Source of the DNA: UBA1189 sp964570685
GTDB taxonomy: Bacteria > Bacteroidota > Bacteroidia > Bacteroidales > Bacteroidaceae
Direction of reading: 5' to 3'
Assembly (NCBI GenBank): GCA_964570685.1
Contig: CAZMZC010000049.1
Location: 1-19,880, forward strand
Length of the DNA stretch: 19,880 nt
The translations under genes were made by a program, and so were the position numbers. Positions 17,101-19,880 of the stretch are shown here, piece by piece; position 1 is the first letter of the stretch; every line of letters starts with the position of its first letter. The notes under the pieces are model-generated. The model did not search any database and was not told where the DNA came from. It worked only from the letters and a program-made list of their open reading frames with translations.

Positions 17101-17153
17101 AGAACGTGATGAGCAATGGCAAGGTAAGCGTCAGCAAAGTACTGGTGAAGTAA
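14145..17153 (+). CDS. large secreted protein with two related beta-sandwich-like modules, function unknown
   Basis: A 1002-residue exported protein. Residues 1-24 form a Sec signal peptide cut after AMFA. Residues 25 to about 215 are an N-terminal region I do not recognise. Two similar modules follow, at about 343-550 and 699-942. Each starts NxSFED, has PAGWTLVL(D/N)GDT soon after, a VELSQT strand in the middle, and closes with GWFKVDNF. This pattern resembles galactose-binding/CBM-type beta-sandwiches, but sugar binding is inference. The stretches before each module (about 215-340 and 552-695) are Ala/Glu-rich and helical, FIVAR-like spacers. The tail (about 967-1002, YYTIDGIRL to GINIV and KVLVK) resembles the C-terminal tails of Prevotella secreted proteins and type IX sorting signals. 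No catalytic motif is evident. It may bind polysaccharide or host glycans at the surface. It has its own promoter and terminator. Confidence 0.85.
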   Translation: MKNFTLKRLSMLCVACLAGTAMFAEIQPPQLKLETLTPGEKYVLFNKATPNGYMSRTWWDGAIYFLGANDSHYADYQVEAVKNDDGTWMFKHDNIVPSLVDGTDSIASTAYMCIPSGSGNVNMGDYEAMWIVEEGDYEGYYKLKAGEYNNTSTIGLHMHLNAGQQYWVISYPGNGYYPDFEVLYDEAGNAVYDETLTYIQMADSTSLNWAFVKAESVAAYSSFATAYELINNYETSYLGIEGYETGFQLTATMVEDMYNNVTLTDSVIGLIKGYIDAKVALYNEIDVAAALAEESGDANLIAAVEAALAVFNTETDVEKLAAAKLAIIDAVAKHNQGLGDYTSLGTNMSFEDLSAQGGGMTTGVAAPPAGWTLVLDGDTVTTIDEIKAHGVANWCGVNDDCEGEAKDGLYGFGIWTAGFPSVELSQTIEGIENGTYIVSAALMVGANGSGSRRTTQRLFGNLNSTYFGADYDYDLTLLDNSEVYAFAELTEPVTDREMQYMTVRAYVYDGKLTFGMRTDGNIAAAQRTASNSAGGDGWFKVDNFRIEKVGYEAEDALAVLAHYVNMMENFLDNGDMMSTAVLELAESKLEEFEVFDSSSSQEDINAAIFSAKALLAQMDASVKLYAQLAKAIVAAEENLDTYIEFPGAGDLSDVIMEVTDAYDLGEYTDEQIPAVIAMLEEAVEACKKSEILVGKDISYILKNPSFEDMSSQPSGDTGGVADAPAGWTLVLNGDTCRTAGEIRAQGADGWCAINSGDPISVMLDDGTLVEQQPTEGTKLWGIWSETLPEVELSQTLTGLPAGTYILTVDVMVQNNWAGDNITTQRIFANEYIQMFSTEEAHALNLPADAQAAAQRNIDFPEASVPFLTYADYTCLTDDRTTDLLHTMTVTFAVQEDGIAHIGFRTNDVNTSGFSREVGDTDENGENTRGQGWFKVDNFTLYYDSEELPTAIKCIDVEAGAGISQCEYYTIDGIRLAAPVRGINIVKNVMSNGKVSVSKVLVK

Positions 17154-17187
17154 TCACTGAAACACATATATACCAGACAATAGAGTA

Positions 17188-17225
17188 GGGAGGGTGCGCC
17201 ATACGGCGCACCCTCCTCGCTTTTT
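17188..17225 (+). terminator. strong intrinsic terminator after the secreted-protein gene
   Basis: A perfect 12-bp stem (17189-17200 with 17205-17216, GGAGGGTGCGCC and its complement) has an ATAC loop. It is followed by CTCGC and five T bases, 35 bases after the stop codon. Confidence 0.9.
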
Positions 17226-17322
17226 CATTGCTGCAACTATCCTTTCCCAGCCTCCCCAATATTATATCTTCGCATTTCATCTGCCACCCTCCGCCAATTC
17301 GACCTATATATCACTTTCCCCA

Positions 17323-17410
17323 AACAGGTTGTCCGGCTGTCCTTGTTGCGGACAACGTATTGATTATGAGTGGATAGATGAGGACAACCCCAGCTGTCCC
17401 GAGGTTGTCC
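17323..17410 (+). repeat. GGTTGTCC-type module, left copy
   Basis: Contains the octamer GGTTGTCC or its complement at 17327, 17382 and 17403, and a near match at 17350, arranged as two small inverted pairs. Its first 23 bases (17323-17345) are exactly the reverse complement of 17851-17873. Confidence 0.75.
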
Positions 17411-17531
17411 ACTGCTGCCCTTGGCTGTCGGTGTGCTCTGATATCCCCTCCCCGTTGAGACAAGTTGGGAGTGCACTTGCTCTTTTCTGGAAGAGTATGT
17501 CCTATTTCTTCGTTTCTACAAGCCGATTTTC

Positions 17532-17613
17532 AAATCATAAGCACTGATTTAATATTCAAAGCTTGTGAATAATAAATCATAAGCTTTGATTTACTATTCA
17601 GTGCTTATGATTT
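17532..17613. repeat. AT-rich nested palindrome
   Basis: AAATCATAAGCACTGA (17532-17547) is exactly inverted at 17598-17613. Inside it, TCAAAGCTT (17556-17564) is inverted as AAGCTTTGA at 17581-17589. The same words also recur in direct orientation (AAATCATAAGC at 17532 and 17574), so two units of about 42 bases can be seen. Confidence 0.85.
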
Positions 17614-17706
17614 ACTTTTTCTAAGGCTCCTCGGGGTTTAGAGGATTGAGAGAAAAGAAAAATCGGACAGGCGTTTCGAGATAATAGGAAGTCTGTTTGG
17701 TTTGTC

Positions 17707-17776
17707 AGTCACGGCTGATTTGTTAGTTACGGCTGATTTGCAATCGGCCGTAGTCGAGTATAAGGGTCTGCGACCC
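17707..17776. repeat. direct repeat plus palindromes (ACGGCTGATT type)
   Basis: Two adjacent 18-base units of AGTyACGGCTGATTTG type (17707-17742). The second runs into a near-perfect inverted repeat, ACGGCTGATT/AATCGGCCGT (17729-17751). GGGTC/GACCC around TGC follows at 17764-17776. Similar words occur as dispersed repeats in Bacteroidetes genomes as far as I recall; this was not checked here. Confidence 0.6.
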
Positions 17777-17806
17777 GCGAATGGAGGACGCCCCAAGGGC
17801 AACCCA

Positions 17807-17873
17807 GGTTGTCCTTGTTTACTGGCAATGTGTCAGTGTGTTACGCCCAGCAAGGACAGCCGGACAACCTGTT
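17807..17873 (-). repeat. GGTTGTCC-type module, right copy, inverted
   Basis: A perfect 10-bp inverted pair CAGGTTGTCC/GGACAACCTG brackets this segment (17805-17814 and 17862-17871). Bases 17851-17873 are the exact reverse complement of the left copy at 17323-17345. The two modules flank about 450 bases of other repeats. Confidence 0.75.
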
Positions 17874-17923
17874 CCGCAACACTTGTTTTATAGCGACTTC
17901 GTTTATATACATTCTTCTTCAAC

Positions 17924-17972
17924 CGTTCCTCGTTCCTCATTAATCTTTAATCATTAATCTTTAATCGTTCAA
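17924..17972 (+). repeat. heptanucleotide array, seven units, non-coding
   Basis: Seven successive 7-base units: CGTTCCT twice, then CATTAAT and CTTTAAT alternating twice, then CGTTCAA. The period is the same as in the arrays within genes but the sequence is different. Confidence 0.88.
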
Positions 17973-17979
17973 AGGTTTT

Positions 17980-18003
17980 CGTCATCGTTAACGTTATCGT
18001 CGC
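17980..18003 (+). repeat. hexanucleotide array, non-coding
   Basis: Four 6-base units (CGTCAT, CGTTAA, CGTTAT, CGTCGC) related to the array that encodes the TatA tail at 11735-11764. Confidence 0.6.
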
Positions 18004-18079
18004 AACCACAGGTTGCTCCTTCTGCTCTAAAACATTAAAAGAGTTTCCCATACGTTATACTTATTTCAGAATTAATATC

Positions 18080-18087
18080 TACCTTTG
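18080..18087 (+). promoter_or_regulatory. -7 box before the structured RNA
   Basis: TACCTTTG matches TAnnTTTG exactly and lies just upstream of the first RNA hairpin. The -33 region has no clear TTTG. The predicted start is near 18092-18094. Confidence 0.5.
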
Positions 18088-18091
18088 TACC

Positions 18092-18300
18092 ATGTGGAGA
18101 GCGCTCCACGAGTTTTGATTTATTGGTAGAAGCGTTGTGCTTCATTCTTGGATACGAAACCTAGGAAATTTCACAAGACAAGAATGGCATGAACGGTTCT
18201 GCGCCATATGGCGTGGAGTTGTTTGTCTATTTATGTCTTGAAGGCTATCCTAGGGCCCCGTATCCATAATAGCATCACAGTTCCACGCTTCTTTTATTTT
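18092..18300 (+). ncRNA. candidate rod-shaped structured RNA (6S-like or leader/attenuator)
   Basis: A 5' hairpin (GTGGAG/CTCCAC, 18094-18109) is followed by a long rod of strictly nested helices. These are 18129-18134 with 18286-18291, 18136-18139 with 18276-18279, 18150-18156 with 18259-18265 (GGATACG/CGTATCC), 18160-18165 with 18249-18254 (CCTAGG), and 18174-18180 with 18234-18240 (CAAGACA/TGTCTTG). The apical stem is 18192-18205 with 18210-18223, capped by ATAT. The apical stem has five G-U pairs, which points to RNA folding rather than a DNA palindrome. Internal loops are nearly symmetric: 10 by 10, 3 by 4, 8 by 8, and 11 by 10 below the apical stem. The last helix is followed by TTTTATTTT, so the RNA probably ends near 18300. 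Length, rod shape and a 10 by 10 bubble recall 6S RNA, which traps RNA polymerase. The extra 5' hairpin is not typical, so a leader/attenuator for the following broken gene is the alternative. Confidence 0.55.
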
Positions 18301-18314
18301 AAACCCATATAGAG

Positions 18315-18337
18315 GCCACGGAGGAACTTGGCGTGGC
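18315..18337 (+). promoter_or_regulatory. hairpin before the truncated secreted-protein gene
   Basis: GCCACG (18315-18320) and CGTGGC (18332-18337) are perfect inverted copies with GGAGG at the start of the loop. It is 15 bases before the ATG at 18352 and could influence translation, but the gene is broken and the role is unknown. Confidence 0.3.
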
Positions 18338-18351
18338 AAAGGTTTACAATT

Positions 18352-18552
18352 ATGAAAAAGTTTTTCGTAAGTTTGGTAATGCTGCTGAGTGTATCGGTAG
18401 CCAGTGTGTTTGCGCAGAGTTCGCTGATTGCTACGCTCAGTCACGATGGGGAAATTACGGCTTTTTATTTGCCCCTAAATTTACGAAGAACCAAAGCCCT
18501 TTGTTGGTTTTCATTACACGTTAACCGTTTACCGTTAACCGTTCCACGTTAA
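18352..18552 (+). pseudogene. truncated secreted-protein gene (N-terminus only)
   Basis: The frame begins with a clear signal peptide (MKKFFVSLVMLLSVSVASVF, cut after VFA) and then QSSLIATLSHDGEITAFY. That is the familiar first strand of large secreted Bacteroidales proteins of beta-helix or leucine-rich type, as I recall them. After about residue 39 (near base 18469) the sequence changes to an unrelated Arg/Leu-rich stretch. The frame stops at codon 67 inside a heptanucleotide array, whose units supply the last residues (HVNRLPLTVPR). The simplest reading is the 5' remnant of a large gene whose body was deleted, with the junction at or near the repeat. A real 66-residue secreted peptide is possible but less likely. 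Confidence 0.6.
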
Positions 18553-18559
18553 TCGTTAA
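18518..18559 (+). repeat. heptanucleotide array at the end of the truncated gene
   Basis: Six 7-base units of loose consensus (A/C/T)CGTTAA, for example ACGTTAA twice and CCGTTAA once. The stop codon TAA of the truncated frame is provided by one of the units (18550-18552). Confidence 0.88.
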
Positions 18560-18605
18560 ATCCTGTCCCACGACTTGTGCTTGTCGGCCTCGGTGATGGC
18601 CGTAT

Positions 18606-18643
18606 AACAGAAAAAGAGCAGCACAGGGCTGCTCTTTTCTGTT
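18606..18643. terminator. bidirectional intrinsic terminator
   Basis: Stem 18606-18622 with 18628-18643 (core GAGCAGC/GCTGCTC, extended by AACAGAAAA/TTTTCTGTT with one bulged A) and loop ACAGG. T runs follow the GC core on both strands. It can end transcripts from the truncated gene on the plus strand and from the GH43 gene on the minus strand, whose stop is 91 bases away. Confidence 0.8.
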
Positions 18644-18733
18644 GTTGGGGAATGAGACTCTGAGTCGTATTTGTCTTCGTCGGCAAACTTAAATGTGAAA
18701 CATTTATAAACTTAAAAACTCAAACTCGCACGC

Positions 18734-19880
18734 TTACTTTATCGCTTTCACACCCTGGTGTGTGGGTACTACGGGCTTGATGCGGCCGTCGGGCAGGAAC
18801 TCCATGCGGTCGATGCAGGTCTCGCGGTGCCAGCCGGGACCCTTGCGGCCGTCAATGTAGTTCTTGTTGATGCGGTGGTATACGATGTACCACTCATCCT
18901 TGCCGGGTATCTGCAATACGCTGTTGTGGGCGGGGCCGTAGATCTCCTCCTCGGGGCGCTGGATGAGGATGACGGGCTCGTCGGCTACCTCGATGGGGCC
19001 AAGGGGCGAGGTGGAGGTGCCGTAGGCTACGTGGTAGTTGGGCGAACCGGTGTCGTCGACACTCCAGAGGAAGTAGTACAGACCGTTACGCTTGAACACG
19101 TAGGGGGCCTCGCGGAAGGCGTAGTCGCGCAGGCTGCCGCCCTTCGGGGTCATCAGCTTCACGCTTCCCTCCTTGATGCTCACCATGTCGTTGTTGAGCT
19201 CTGCACCGGCCATGTAGCCATTGCCCCAGTAGAGGTAGCTGATGCCGGTGTCGGGGTCGGTGAAGACGTCGACGTCAATCTGCTGGCCGTGGTGCTGGCC
19301 CTCGGGACGGTAGTCTACGAGAGGCTTGCCCAGGGCATCGGTGAAGGGGCCCTCGGGGTTGTCGGCTACGGCTACGCCGATGGCCTTGCCCTTCTCGCGG
19401 CCTGCGTCGCCGCTGAAGTAGAAGTAGTACTTGTATTCGTAGTTGACCTTCTTCTCGATGATGGCAGGGGCCCAGGCGTTGCCGCCAGCCCAAGAGGTCT
19501 GCTCACGCACGTCGAAGTTGATACCTTCGTAGCGCCAGTCGACGAGGTTGTCCGATGAGAAGCAGGTGTAGTACCAGCCACCCCAGCCGGGCTGTCCGTC
19601 GGTGGTGGTGTAGATGTAGTAGCGGCCGGTCTTGTTGGAGTAGAGCACCTCGGGGTCGGCATGGAAGCCGGGGAGGATGGGGTTGCCGCTATACTCCTTG
19701 TTCTCTACGATGACTGCGCCGCCATTGTGGGGCACACTGAGCTTCACCTTCTTGTTCTTCTTCAGCTTGATGTCCTTGACGGCAAAGGCGAGGTCCTTCT
19801 CGTCGTAGTAGTAGGTGGCCGATGAGCCGTTCATGAACGAGAGGTCCACCTCGGTCTTGAGTGTCTCGCCCGTGTTGTTG
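18734..19880 (-). CDS. glycoside hydrolase family 43 enzyme (5' end beyond window)
   Basis: Probably an arabinofuranosidase or xylosidase acting on plant polysaccharide side chains; GH43 covers both, so the substrate is open. The frame is open to the right window edge (upstream codons read NNTGETLKTE), so the start is missing; a GTG at 19849 is internal. Counting from that GTG, the five-bladed propeller domain starts near residue 52 (YSGNPILPGFHADPEVLY). The expected catalytic carboxylates are visible: base D65 in GFHADPE, pKa-setting D192 in QQIDVDVFTD, and acid E247 in FREAPYVF. The catalytic domain ends near the stop (KAIK). The visible residues before it (DLSFMNGSSATYYYDEKDL and a KKNKKVKLSVP strand) look like the end of another beta-rich domain, so the full protein is multidomain. 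The bidirectional terminator downstream fits its 3' end. Confidence 0.9.
   Translation of the reverse strand, partial: NNTGETLKTEVDLSFMNGSSATYYYDEKDLAFAVKDIKLKKNKKVKLSVPHNGGAVIVENKEYSGNPILPGFHADPEVLYSNKTGRYYIYTTTDGQPGWGGWYYTCFSSDNLVDWRYEGINFDVREQTSWAGGNAWAPAIIEKKVNYEYKYYFYFSGDAGREKGKAIGVAVADNPEGPFTDALGKPLVDYRPEGQHHGQQIDVDVFTDPDTGISYLYWGNGYMAGAELNNDMVSIKEGSVKLMTPKGGSLRDYAFREAPYVFKRNGLYYFLWSVDDTGSPNYHVAYGTSTSPLGPIEVADEPVILIQRPEEEIYGPAHNSVLQIPGKDEWYIVYHRINKNYIDGRKGPGWHRETCIDRMEFLPDGRIKPVVPTHQGVKAIK

Larger units (their letters stand above)
17226..18079. other. repeat-rich non-coding region, no convincing gene
   Basis: About 850 bases without a supportable coding frame: open frames here are short, lack recognisable motifs and run through terminators or repeats. 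The region holds the inverted GGTTGTCC modules, an AT-rich nested palindrome, an 18-base direct repeat with palindromes, a heptanucleotide array and a hexanucleotide array, listed separately. A small hairpin GCAACC/GGTTGC lies at 18002-18016. Confidence 0.7.

Noticed and set aside
17194..17547. 117-codon frame with several Cys residues after the secreted-protein gene
   Set aside because: It starts inside a strong terminator stem and its Cys-rich part comes from the repeated GGTTGTCC words, so it is a repeat by-product.
18758..19558. 266-codon frame antisense to the GH43 gene
   Set aside because: Extreme Val/Gly/Ala content typical of a shadow frame. The opposite strand has all GH43 catalytic residues.

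Overview
The window most likely comes from a member of the Bacteroidales, probably near Prevotella. Several gene starts are preceded by the Bacteroidetes-type promoter (TTTG or TTG, 19-21 bases, TAnnTTTG). Shine-Dalgarno sequences are largely absent. The secreted protein at 14.1-17.2 kb ends in a GINIV...KVLVK tail of the type common in Prevotella secreted proteins. The genus is inference.

Layout. Bases 1-653 (-) hold the start of an AraC-family regulator that is cut by the window edge. Diverging from it is a very large activase-like protein (827-5173), related to the 2-hydroxyacyl-CoA dehydratase activators. A same-strand run follows: a MarC-family membrane protein, an M13 metallopeptidase (pepO-like), MetA, and the U32 protein RlhA. 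The metA stop and the rlhA start are joined by a heptanucleotide repeat array. Converging on these, 14005-10865 (-) is a likely uvrB-tatA-tatC operon. Diverging from uvrB is a 1002-residue secreted protein with two related beta-sandwich modules, ended by a strong terminator. About 0.9 kb of repeat-rich non-coding DNA follows, then a candidate structured RNA of about 200 nt (18092-18300), a truncated secreted-protein gene and a bidirectional terminator. Last is a glycoside hydrolase family 43 enzyme (-) that runs off the right edge.

Most genes are ordinary housekeeping or accessory genes: methionine synthesis, rRNA modification, excision repair, Tat export and polysaccharide use. The unusual content is a layer of short dispersed repeats inside and between them. 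One is a 91-nt palindromic element present twice, in opposite orientations, in frame within the activase gene, at two inter-domain linkers. A second is a family of degenerate 7-base-period arrays at many sites. Three of these sites are composite elements inserted in frame at inter-domain linkers of three unrelated proteins (activase, RlhA, UvrB), where they encode recognisably similar peptides. Other 7-base arrays form gene junctions or end a truncated gene. The second notable object is the rod-shaped RNA, whose helices are nested over about 160 nt and include many G-U pairs. It is a 6S-like RNA or leader/attenuator candidate.
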